Position numbers and translations under genes: made by a program. Below are positions 43,112-50,725 of a DNA stretch of 64,000 nt, in pieces. The first letter of the stretch is position 1; each line of letters opens with the position of its first letter. The stretch is from NCBI GenBank assembly GCA_963838775.1, contig CAWISP010000001.1, positions 124,001 to 188,000 of the forward strand, written 5' to 3'. Origin of the DNA: Chersky-840 sp963838775 (GTDB lineage: Bacteria; Actinomycetota; Acidimicrobiia; Acidimicrobiales; UBA8190). Under the pieces are notes generated by a model. The model was not told the origin of the DNA, searched no databases, and worked only from the letters and a program-made list of their open reading frames with translations.

Positions 43112-44338
43112 ATGGCCGACACCATCTCCGAAGAGGACTTCGAGCGGAGCGCGCTCGAGTTCCTCGAGGCCCATGCCGAGCCCCGTGTCGAAGCGGCGCA
43201 GGGTTGGGGCGAGGGCTCGGACCAGGTGTCGCTCCTACCCGAGCGCACCCTCGAAGAGGAGCTGGCCGAGCTCACCGCCGCCCGGGCCTGGGCCCAGACG
43301 CGCTTCGACGCCGGGTTCAGCTGGATCGCCGGGCCGCTCGCCTACGGGGGCCGGGGCCTCACCCGGGACCATCAGCGGCTTTACGACGCCACCGAGGCGC
43401 GCTTCGACACCCCCCCGATGACCCCCTACGGCATCGGCCTGGGCATGGTGGCGCCGACGATCCTGGCCCACGCCATCGACGAGGTGAAGGACCTGTACCT
43501 GAGGCCGCTGTGGCGCGGCGACATCGTGGCGTGCCAGCTCTTCAGCGAGCCCGGTGCCGGCAGCGACCTGGCGGGGGTCCAGACCAAGGCGGTGCGCGAC
43601 GGCGACGAGTGGCTGTTGACCGGCCAGAAGGTGTGGACCTCGGGCGCCCACCTGTCGGACATCGGCGAGATCATCTGCCGGACCGACCCCGACGCCCCCA
43701 AGCACAAGGGCCTGACGTGCTTCGTCGTCGACATGCGCGCCCCCGGGGTGGAGATCCGGCCGCTGCGCCAGATGACGGGGGGAGCGTCGTTCAACGAGGT
43801 GTTCTTCAGCGAGGTGCGCGTGCCCGACAGCCACCGCCTTGGAGACGTGAACGGCGGATGGTCCGTCGCCCTGACGACGCTCATGAACGAGCGGGCCGCC
43901 ATCGGCGGGGGGAGCATGTCGTCGGGGAACGGCAACCTGAGCACGCCCCGGCTCATCGAGCTGGTCCGGCACCAAGGGAAGTCCGACGATCCCCTCGTTC
44001 GCCAGCAGCTCGCCGACATCTTCATCCACGGGCGTGTGGCCAGCTACACCAACCTGCGCGCCATGGCCAAGATCGCCGGTGGCCAGGCACCGGGACCCGA
44101 GATGTCGATCGCCAAGCTCTCGCTGACCATGAACATGCGTCGCATGACGGACCTGCTTTCGTCGGTCCTCGGTCCCAAGCTCATCGCCGACTCGGGTGAG
44201 TGGGGCACGTATGCATGGTCCCAGTTCTTTCTCGGGCTACCCGGGATGCGCATCGCCGGGGGAACCGACGAGGTCCTCCACAACATCATCGGCGAGCGGG
44301 TCCTCGGACTGCCCAAGGAGCCCCCCGTCAAGGCGTGA
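43112..44338 (+). CDS. Acyl-CoA dehydrogenase
   Basis: 408-residue ACAD family member. N-terminal helical domain (ISEEDFERSALEFLEAHAEPRVE), FDAGFSWIAGPLAYGGRGLTRDHQ, then LFSEPGAGSDLAGVQTKAVRDGDEWLLTGQKVWTSGAHLSDIG (the FAD/substrate loop), and the C-terminal domain ending FLGLPGMRIAGGTDEVLHNIIGERVLGLP. Different from the ACAD at 35300 in both ends; substrate not predictable. ATG 43112 is preceded by GAGGG at five bases. The last 102 nt overlap the 3' end of rnhB on the other strand. Confidence 0.9.
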   Translation: MADTISEEDFERSALEFLEAHAEPRVEAAQGWGEGSDQVSLLPERTLEEELAELTAARAWAQTRFDAGFSWIAGPLAYGGRGLTRDHQRLYDATEARFDTPPMTPYGIGLGMVAPTILAHAIDEVKDLYLRPLWRGDIVACQLFSEPGAGSDLAGVQTKAVRDGDEWLLTGQKVWTSGAHLSDIGEIICRTDPDAPKHKGLTCFVVDMRAPGVEIRPLRQMTGGASFNEVFFSEVRVPDSHRLGDVNGGWSVALTTLMNERAAIGGGSMSSGNGNLSTPRLIELVRHQGKSDDPLVRQQLADIFIHGRVASYTNLRAMAKIAGGQAPGPEMSIAKLSLTMNMRRMTDLLSSVLGPKLIADSGEWGTYAWSQFFLGLPGMRIAGGTDEVLHNIIGERVLGLPKEPPVKA

Positions 44339-45145
44339 GCCCCGGGTCCGGTAGTCACCGGGCCACGTGGTGAGCTCCCAGGGCAGGTAGTCGACGAAAG
44401 CCCACGAACGCCGGTGCACGGCGCTCAGCCCGTACCCGCACAGGGCGCGCTGATGGGCAGGCGACGGGTACCCCTTGTTCCGTTCGAAGTCGAACGCCGG
44501 GTACGAGTCCGCCGTGGCCCGCATGATCCGATCGCGCGTCACCTTGGCGAGCACCGAGGCTGCCGCCACCGACGCACAGCGGGCGTCGCCCCCAATGACC
44601 ATCTTCACCGGGGGCGCCCACGTGCTCTGGTCCCCCGGGCCCGAGGGGCGGGGGGCCGCGTCCGGCTCCACGCCACCGTCGGCGTCGAAGAGCTGCGGCG
44701 CCCGGGGCGGGCTCACGAAGTCGAAGGAGCCGTCGAGCACGACGGCGTCGGGGACGATGTCGGGGAGTAGCTGGTCCAGGGCCCGACGCGTGGCCAGACG
44801 GAGGGCGGCCGTCATGCCGATGCGATCGCATTCCTCGGGCCCGGCGTGGCCCACCGCCCAACCGGCGCACCACGCCGCCACCCGGTCGAACATGGCCTCG
44901 CGCGAATCCTCGGTGAGCTGCTTGGAGTCACGAAGGCCCCTCGGGATCCGTGGCGGCGATTCGCACAGAACCGCCACTCCCACGCTGAGCGGCCCGGCCC
45001 ACGCCCCCCGGCCCACTTCATCGACACCGGCGACCAGGCGGTGACCAGCGCCCCACAGGGTGCGCTCGTGGATGAGCCCCGGTCGGGCCGGGACGACCCG
45101 GCGTCGTGCAGCCACTACCCGTCGTGACGAGGCGCGCGACGGCAT
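44237..45145 (-). CDS. rnhB: Ribonuclease HII
   Basis: 302-residue nuclease for RNA-DNA junctions and single ribonucleotides in DNA. Active-site residues are present: Asp/Glu in VAGVDEVGRGAWAGPL, Asp in LDGSFDF and Asp in GGDARCASVAAASVLAKVTRD; also LRDSKQL and NKGYPSPAHQRAL. A Pro/Gly/Asp-rich insertion of about 35 residues (after SFDFVSPP) separates the third acidic residue from KMVIGGDA. The C-terminal extension beyond the catalytic domain runs about 40 residues and lies over the 3' end of the convergent acyl-CoA dehydrogenase gene. RNase HI is also in this window (11175). Confidence 0.9.
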   Translation of the reverse strand: MPSRASSRRVVAARRRVVPARPGLIHERTLWGAGHRLVAGVDEVGRGAWAGPLSVGVAVLCESPPRIPRGLRDSKQLTEDSREAMFDRVAAWCAGWAVGHAGPEECDRIGMTAALRLATRRALDQLLPDIVPDAVVLDGSFDFVSPPRAPQLFDADGGVEPDAAPRPSGPGDQSTWAPPVKMVIGGDARCASVAAASVLAKVTRDRIMRATADSYPAFDFERNKGYPSPAHQRALCGYGLSAVHRRSWAFVDYLPWELTTWPGDYRTRGSRLDGGLLGQSEDPLADDVVEDLVGSPGDAHPG

Positions 45146-45274
45146 CAACCGAACGCGTCGGGCACGCCGGTGACGACGTGCACATTGGCCCCTTGTTGTG
45201 TCACGCCCCCTTGTAGTGGGGACCCGGAGCGCCCATCATGGAAGGCGTTCGGGGCATGACAGGAGGTCGCCCGC

Positions 45275-45514
45275 ATGACCAACGGCCTGATCGACGTCGC
45301 CACCGACCTGCCCGATACGCAACTTCCCGAAGGCACCTCCGTCGACGTGCGCAATCGCTTCGTCGGCTCGTGGAGCCACGGCTTCGAGGTAGCCGAGCGC
45401 GTGCAGGGTGGGTACCGCGTGCGGCGGCTCTCCGACGACAGTGTCCTGCCGGATATCTTTCCGAGCGAGGACGTCAGGTCGGAGCGTCGCAAGCAGGGCC
45501 TGTGGTGGTATTGA
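45275..45514 (+). CDS. Small conserved protein, 79 residues
   Basis: MTNGLIDVATDLPDTQ then RNRFVGSWSHGFEVAERVQGGYRVRRLSDDSVLPDIFPSEDVR and the ending RRKQGLWWY. Small proteins with this pattern, including the terminal WWY, are widespread in Acidimicrobiia and related actinobacteria; no function is established. Good GGAGG eight bases before ATG. Probably soluble and beta-rich. Confidence 0.7.
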   Translation: MTNGLIDVATDLPDTQLPEGTSVDVRNRFVGSWSHGFEVAERVQGGYRVRRLSDDSVLPDIFPSEDVRSERRKQGLWWY

Positions 45515-45568
45515 GCACGGAGTCGCTCGCCTGATCCTGAGAGACCGGAACCGGGTGGCGCACCGCGC

Positions 45569-45859
45569 TTAGGGCGAGCCGACCGTCTCGATGAACTCAT
45601 CGATCGGCACCGCGATGAGCGTCTTGGTCTTGAGGGTGCCGCGCGCACCGAGGGCGACCGCTACCCGGGTCATGACCTTTTCGTCCGGGGCCTCGAGAAC
45701 GGTGGCGAAGTCGTACTGCCCGAGCAGCGCCCACTGGGCAACGACGTGCGCGCCCATGGCCTCGACCTCGGTATTGACCTCTTTGAGCCGCTGCGGGTTC
45801 TGACGCAGCGTCGCCATCCCCTCGGGCCCGAGGGTGGACAACATGAGAAACGTCGTCAT
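45569..45859 (-). CDS. GYD domain protein
   Basis: 96 residues. MTTFLMLSTLGPEGMATLRQNPQRLKEVNTEVEAMG, then LLGQYDFATVLEAPDEKVMTRVAVALGARGTLKTKTLIAVPIDEF: the GYD motif is GQYDFATVLEAPD. Dimeric ferredoxin-like fold; family role unknown, often near stress or redox genes. Confidence 0.85.
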   Translation of the reverse strand: MTTFLMLSTLGPEGMATLRQNPQRLKEVNTEVEAMGAHVVAQWALLGQYDFATVLEAPDEKVMTRVAVALGARGTLKTKTLIAVPIDEFIETVGSP

Positions 45860-45917
45860 GCGGGCACGCTAGCCCACGGCTCACCGGAGCTCGGCCGCCG
45901 TGGTTCCACCACGAGAT

Positions 45918-46214
45918 CTACAAGTGCGGCTGGACCGAATCCAACGGCCCCATCGTGGGCTTGGGTGCGACCTTGGGCGCATCGGTGGTGGCGGCGGTGA
46001 ACCCGTCGGGGTCGAGCGGCTCATAGCGCGACTTGGCGATCTGCGTGGTCCGGACCGTCGAGTAGCGGTGGCGAGAGACGACGGCGGGGTTCTGCGGTGG
46101 CCACGCCACCTTGACATCACCCGTGGTGGAGTCCCACGCCATCACGAGGAGCTCTCGCACCTGCCCGTCGAGGCGTGCGATCACCGCTTGTCCCACTACC
46201 GGTTTCCAAGGCAT
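45918..46214 (-). CDS. Hypothetical protein, 98 residues
   Basis: MPWKPVVGQAVIARLDGQVRELLVMAWDSTTGDVKVAWPPQNPAVVSRHRYSTVRTTQIA and a disordered tail. The first 60 residues look like a small SH3-like or KOW-like beta barrel, but I do not recognise a family. ATG 46214 is preceded closely by GGGGG. The 303-nt gap on its 5' side (46215-46517) is shared with the divergent cutA and contains only GC-rich hairpin sequence and the cutA promoter. Confidence 0.5.
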   Translation of the reverse strand: MPWKPVVGQAVIARLDGQVRELLVMAWDSTTGDVKVAWPPQNPAVVSRHRYSTVRTTQIAKSRYEPLDPDGFTAATTDAPKVAPKPTMGPLDSVQPHL

Positions 46215-46503
46215 TGCCCCCACTCTCGACGCCGAAGCCCTGATCACCCCGAGGTCAGTCGCAACGGCGTCCAACCATCTGACCACAATTCGCCTCCGAC
46301 GGCGACTGCCGGTCCCCGCCGGTGACTCCCGGTGGCAGCGGGCGACCCCGATGCCGGCCGGCGGCGCCGGCACGGGCCGGCGACCACCCCCGACCGCGCT
46401 GCGGTGCCGGGGCCACCCCGACGACCGCTGGCCGGGGAAGGAAGGACCAGGTAGCTCCGGCGACGACCGCAGCGCGGTCCGCGGGGCCGGGATCGACACT
46501 CCA

Positions 46504-46509
46504 TACAAT
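46504..46509 (+). promoter_or_regulatory. -10 element before cutA
   Basis: TACAAT, eight bases, ATG 46518. A GGGAG lies within the eight bases, so this could be either a leaderless start or a very short leader. Confidence 0.45.
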
Positions 46510-46517
46510 CGGGAGAC

Positions 46518-46856
46518 ATGGCTCGCCACTACCAAGTCACCACCACCACCACCGCCAAGGAGAAAGCCACGGAGCTGTCGCACATGGTCGTCGAACAACG
46601 ACTGGCCGCGTGCGCGGAGGTGTCGGGGCCCGTGACGTCGACCTACTGGTGGAACCTGAAGCTCGAGACGACAGAAGAGTGGGTGTGCACCTTCAAGACC
46701 TCCGCCCTCGCTCTCGAACCACTCAAGACCACACTGCGCAAGACCCAGGGCTACATGGGCTTCACCACGCCCGAGATCGTCGCCACCCCCATCGAGGACG
46801 GCGACGCCGACTATCTGGCGTGGATCGACGCCGAGACCGTGGCCGCCTCGGCCTGA
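46518..46856 (+). CDS. cutA: CutA family divalent-cation tolerance protein
   Basis: 112-residue trimeric ferredoxin-like protein. Motifs: VVEQRLAACAEVSGPVTSTYWWNLKLETTEEWVCTFKTS and YMGFTTPEIVATPIEDGDADYLAWI. Linked historically to copper tolerance; its real function is unsettled. Ends 13 nt before the stop of the convergent acyl-CoA ligase. Confidence 0.9.
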   Translation: MARHYQVTTTTTAKEKATELSHMVVEQRLAACAEVSGPVTSTYWWNLKLETTEEWVCTFKTSALALEPLKTTLRKTQGYMGFTTPEIVATPIEDGDADYLAWIDAETVAASA

Positions 46857-46869
46857 CGGCTCCCCCCGC

Positions 46870-48474
46870 TCAGCGCAACTCGCCGCGGCGCACCTTCCCC
46901 ATGGAGTTCCGGGGCAGCGAGTCGACGAAGCGCACACGACGGGGGCGTTTGTAGGGGGCGAGGCGTTGCGCGGCGTGGGTCAGTAACGCGTCGGCGTCGG
47001 GTCGCGCCACGCCGTCGGTGACGACCCAGGCGCACACGACCTCACCCCACTCGTCGGAGGGCTCGCCGGTGACGGCGACTTCCGCCACCGACGGGTGCCC
47101 GAGCAGGACGTCCTCCACTTCGGCGGGATAGACGTTGTACCCCCCGGAGATGATGAGGTCGGTCGAGCGTCCGAGCAGGCGGACGTAGCCGTCCTCGACC
47201 ACACCGAGGTCCCCGGTGCGGAACCACCCGTCGACGAAGGACTCCGCCGTCGCCGCCGGGCGCTCCCAGTACCCCGAGAACACCGTGGGACCCCGGACCA
47301 TAAGGGCGCCGTCGTCCTCGACGCGGGCCTCGACACCGGGAAACGGGAATCCCACCGTGCCGGGCCGCCGCTCGCCCTCATAGGGGTTCGACAGCGTCAT
47401 GAGCGTCTCGGTCATCCCGTACCGCTCGAGCACCTCGGTCCGCGCCGAGACGGCGATCGAACGGTGCAGCTCCGCGCTGAGCGGAGCCGAGCCCGACACG
47501 GCCAGACGTAGGCGGCCCAACTCCCCCACCCGGCTCGACGCGGCGAGGCGGTGGTACATGGTGGGGACGCCGAAGAACAGCGTGGCGTCGTGAAGGGCGC
47601 ACGCGTCGAACACGGCGTCGACGTCGAAACGCGGCAACAGGACCACCGAGGAACCCGCCAACAGGGACGTGTACAACGCCACGCACAGGCCGTGGCCGTG
47701 GAAGATGGGAAGGGCGTGGACGAGGCGGTCACCGGCGTCCCACCGCCACGTCAGCGCGATCGACTCGCTGTTGGCGAGCAGGTTGGCGTGGGTGAGCACG
47801 GCTCCCTTGGGCGCGCCCGTCGTCCCCGAGGTGTAGGCGATGAGCGCGATGTCGTCGGGCTCGGCCGCGTCGAGCGCGTCCGCCCCCGCCGCGCCTCCGG
47901 CGAGCGCGACGCCGCCCTTACCCGGCGTCCCCCCGATGACGTCGAGGTCGGGCGTCAACACGACGATGTCGCCGCCCGCCGCCCTCGACACCACCTCGGC
48001 CCGGTCGCGGTCGTCTACGACGGCGGCAGCGGGCCGCACGTCCCCGACGACGTGGGCGAGCTCGCGCTCGGTGTACGCCGCGTTCACGGGGACGACCACG
48101 AGGCCGGCCCGCAGCGCGGCGATGTTGACGACCACGGCGGGCAACGACGAGGCCGTGCTCCACAGGACCCGGTCGCCCGGCCCGAGGCCCAGGCGTCTCA
48201 GCCCCTCGGCCCTCGCCCTGGTCATCTCGTCGAGCTGGCCGGCACGGCACCACCCCGACGGCGGGGCCCCCGAACCGGTCCCCGAGCCAAGCCCGGCGGC
48301 CTCGCCCGAGGGAGAAGAGGCAGAAGGAGAGGAGGTGTCGAAAAGAAGCGCCGCCCCCGGATCACGGGCCCAGGTCTCCGACCACGCTCTCGGCAGGCTG
48401 CGTCGGGCCGTCAGGTCCTCGACCTGCAGGTCGGACCCGGCAGGCAGATGCGTGCGCCAGGGCCGGGGGTCCAC
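46870..48474 (-). CDS. Acyl-CoA ligase, malonyl-CoA synthetase-like
   Basis: 534-residue adenylate-forming enzyme. A3 loop YTSGTTGAPKGAVLTH, A5 RYGMTETLMTLSNPYEGERRPGTVG, A7/A8 WFRTGDLG...GRSTDLIISGGYNVYPAEVE, A10 Lys in PRNSMGKVRRGELR. The stretch HALPIFHGHGLCVALYTSLLAG and SNPYEGERRPGTVGFPFPGV closely resembles MatB/ACSF3 malonyl-CoA synthetases, which make malonyl-CoA from malonate; the carboxylate-binding residues were not checked by alignment. A Ser/Gly-rich insert of about 25 residues (DTSSPSASSPSGE) follows residue 32. GTG 48474 has TACCGT eight bases upstream. Divergent from the SGNH gene. Confidence 0.85.
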   Translation of the reverse strand: MDPRPWRTHLPAGSDLQVEDLTARRSLPRAWSETWARDPGAALLFDTSSPSASSPSGEAAGLGSGTGSGAPPSGWCRAGQLDEMTRARAEGLRRLGLGPGDRVLWSTASSLPAVVVNIAALRAGLVVVPVNAAYTERELAHVVGDVRPAAAVVDDRDRAEVVSRAAGGDIVVLTPDLDVIGGTPGKGGVALAGGAAGADALDAAEPDDIALIAYTSGTTGAPKGAVLTHANLLANSESIALTWRWDAGDRLVHALPIFHGHGLCVALYTSLLAGSSVVLLPRFDVDAVFDACALHDATLFFGVPTMYHRLAASSRVGELGRLRLAVSGSAPLSAELHRSIAVSARTEVLERYGMTETLMTLSNPYEGERRPGTVGFPFPGVEARVEDDGALMVRGPTVFSGYWERPAATAESFVDGWFRTGDLGVVEDGYVRLLGRSTDLIISGGYNVYPAEVEDVLLGHPSVAEVAVTGEPSDEWGEVVCAWVVTDGVARPDADALLTHAAQRLAPYKRPRRVRFVDSLPRNSMGKVRRGELR

Positions 48475-48690
48475 GGCGCCACACGGTAGCGCCCGCGCTG
48501 CGGCGGCCTTCGGGGCGCCGTGGGCGGCGTCGGCGACACAGCGCCGAAGGACCCCTGAATTCGTCACTATTGGTGAGGTTCGACGTACGGGCGCGCAGCA
48601 ATGTGGAGCGCCAGACGCGAGCTCTGGGGTGGATCGCGACAGATCATGGGCCCTAGCGGCGCATCGTCGCCGAGACGGGAGCGGATCACG

Positions 48691-50577
48691 ATGCGCCGCT
48701 GGCAGACCATGGCTGCCCGTCTTGCCTTGACCGGGCTGATCGCAATATCGCTCGGCACCGTGATGGTTGTCGGTGCCTTGGTCCACGGTTCGGGGACACC
48801 CGCATTCGCGGATTCGTCGGCCTATGAGCTCTACTGCCCAGGGACGCCCGTCGGGAACATCGTGCTCAACGGTGTCGTCACGACCGGGACGATCACGCCG
48901 CCAGCGCCGACAGTAGGTGAACAGTTCAGCGTGACCGACTACTCGTCCACGGTGACGCTGCCGAGCTCGATCGTGGGCGCCGCGGCGGCCCTCGGCAACA
49001 GCGTCATTGCCGGGACGGCGGCTACCCAGATCGACGCCACCGGTGCCACCCCCGCATCGATCCCCACCGGCGACATCCCCATCGACGCGCCCATTCCGAG
49101 CCCGGTGCCGTCGACCGGACTGGCGCTGACCCTCCCCCCGACGCCGGCCACGATCGGGCCGTTCACGGCTTCGGGCGGCGCCATCACCGTCACGGTGGAC
49201 CGCGCCATCACGTTGTCGCTGGTCGTGTCGGGCAGCGACCTCGACCTGACGTGTACGCCCTACCCGAACAACGCGGCGGCAACCGGGATCGTGGCCTCGG
49301 CACCGCCGGGATCTCCGGCGTCTCCGGTGATCGCCACGGCCACGTCGAGCACGGCCACCACGCCCCCGAGCACGACGACGGTGTCCCCGACCTCAGATGC
49401 GGGACCGTATTACCTGGCTGTGGGCGACTCCGTTCCGGTGTGGGACGGATCAGACTCCTACCCGTACCAGATCGCCTCCCATTACGCGGCGGCCGTCCCC
49501 GACCTCCACGTCGTCGACATGGCCTGCTCGGGTGAGACCACCGGTTCGATGATCTCCAACTCGCTGTGTCCGTCCGGCCCCACGGGATCTCAGTTGCAAG
49601 AGGCCACCGGCTTCCTGCAGGCGCACCAAGGATCGGTGGCCTTCATCACCATCGACATCGGCGGCAACGACGTCGTCAACTGTGTGAACGGGGCCGGGAT
49701 CGACACCGGCTGCGTTCTGCAAGGGCTGACGATCATGCAGGCCAACATGAAGATCATCCTCAGCGCGCTTCGCCAGGCAGCGGGCCCGACGGTGCCCATC
49801 TACGCCATGAACTACTTCAACCCCTTCCTCGGCGATTGGGTGGCCGGAGGGTCGGGCCAGACCTTCGCGGTCAGTTCGGTCGCCGAGCTCCAGCTGTTCA
49901 ACCAAGTGCTCGAGGGGGCCTACGCGGGCGAGGATGTCCCAGTCGCCGATGTGGCCGATGCCTTCGAGTCGAACGACCTGACCGACTTGGTGTCGTCGCC
50001 GTGGGGGCAGGTGCCCGTTGCCGTCGACAAGGCGTGCACCCTGCTCGACATCACCTGCACGGTCGGACAACTCGAGGGCTTCGGCGACGATCCCAACGCG
50101 GCCGGGGCCACGGTGATCGCCGGTGCCTTCGAGACGACCATGGGGACGGATCCCACCACGATCACTACAACGACCACCACCACGACCACCGCTCCGACCA
50201 CCACCACGACAGGAACGACAGAAACGACACCGACGTCCACGGCCAACGCGACCACCACGACAAGCACCACGTCACCCACATCGAGTAGCGGAAGTGGCAC
50301 CTCCCCCTCGAGCGGGGTGGTCACGGCGCCGTCCCGCAGCTTGGCCTTCACCGGCGCCAGTGAGGGGGTGCGCGTGACCGCCCTCGTCGGACTGGTCCTC
50401 ATCGTGTTGGGCGGCGCTCTGCTGGCATTGGTGGACGGCCCCCGACGGGTCATCGCCCGCTGCGCCCGCCCTGTCTCCTCCCATGACGGCGGCAGCAGTG
50501 GCACCGGCCACGGCGGCAATGGCACCGGCGACGGCAACCGACCGGGGATCACCGACCTCTGGGTCGGTCACCCATAG
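48691..50577 (+). CDS. Secreted SGNH/GDSL-like protein with LAFTG wall anchor
   Basis: 628 residues. Signal peptide (MAARLALTGLIAISLGTVMVVGAL), an N-terminal beta-rich domain to about 230, then an SGNH hydrolase domain: GDS in YLAVGDSVPVW, Gly in DMACSGETTGS, GGND in DIGGNDVVNC. Block V, usually DxxHP, reads GDDPNAAGATVIA, so the catalytic His is absent. A Thr-rich stalk of about 70 residues follows, then LAFTG plus a hydrophobic helix (VTALVGLVLIVLGGALLAL) and basic residues, an LAxTG-type sortase signal, but with an unusual 45-residue tail after it. Without His it may bind or only weakly hydrolyse its ester. Cell-wall location is inferred. Confidence 0.82.
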   Translation: MRRWQTMAARLALTGLIAISLGTVMVVGALVHGSGTPAFADSSAYELYCPGTPVGNIVLNGVVTTGTITPPAPTVGEQFSVTDYSSTVTLPSSIVGAAAALGNSVIAGTAATQIDATGATPASIPTGDIPIDAPIPSPVPSTGLALTLPPTPATIGPFTASGGAITVTVDRAITLSLVVSGSDLDLTCTPYPNNAAATGIVASAPPGSPASPVIATATSSTATTPPSTTTVSPTSDAGPYYLAVGDSVPVWDGSDSYPYQIASHYAAAVPDLHVVDMACSGETTGSMISNSLCPSGPTGSQLQEATGFLQAHQGSVAFITIDIGGNDVVNCVNGAGIDTGCVLQGLTIMQANMKIILSALRQAAGPTVPIYAMNYFNPFLGDWVAGGSGQTFAVSSVAELQLFNQVLEGAYAGEDVPVADVADAFESNDLTDLVSSPWGQVPVAVDKACTLLDITCTVGQLEGFGDDPNAAGATVIAGAFETTMGTDPTTITTTTTTTTTAPTTTTTGTTETTPTSTANATTTTSTTSPTSSSGSGTSPSSGVVTAPSRSLAFTGASEGVRVTALVGLVLIVLGGALLALVDGPRRVIARCARPVSSHDGGSSGTGHGGNGTGDGNRPGITDLWVGHP

Positions 50578-50725
50578 ACGAAGAGCGTCGCGGCTCGCGC
50601 CGACCGCCTGCTCGGTGGGGCGGTGCCGAGGGCACGGCGCCACCCTTCGCACCCGCCGGTGCGTACCATCGTGGTCGACACCTCGGCGCCGTCGCTGAGG
50701 GCTTCCCGATGACCGAGGCAGGGTG

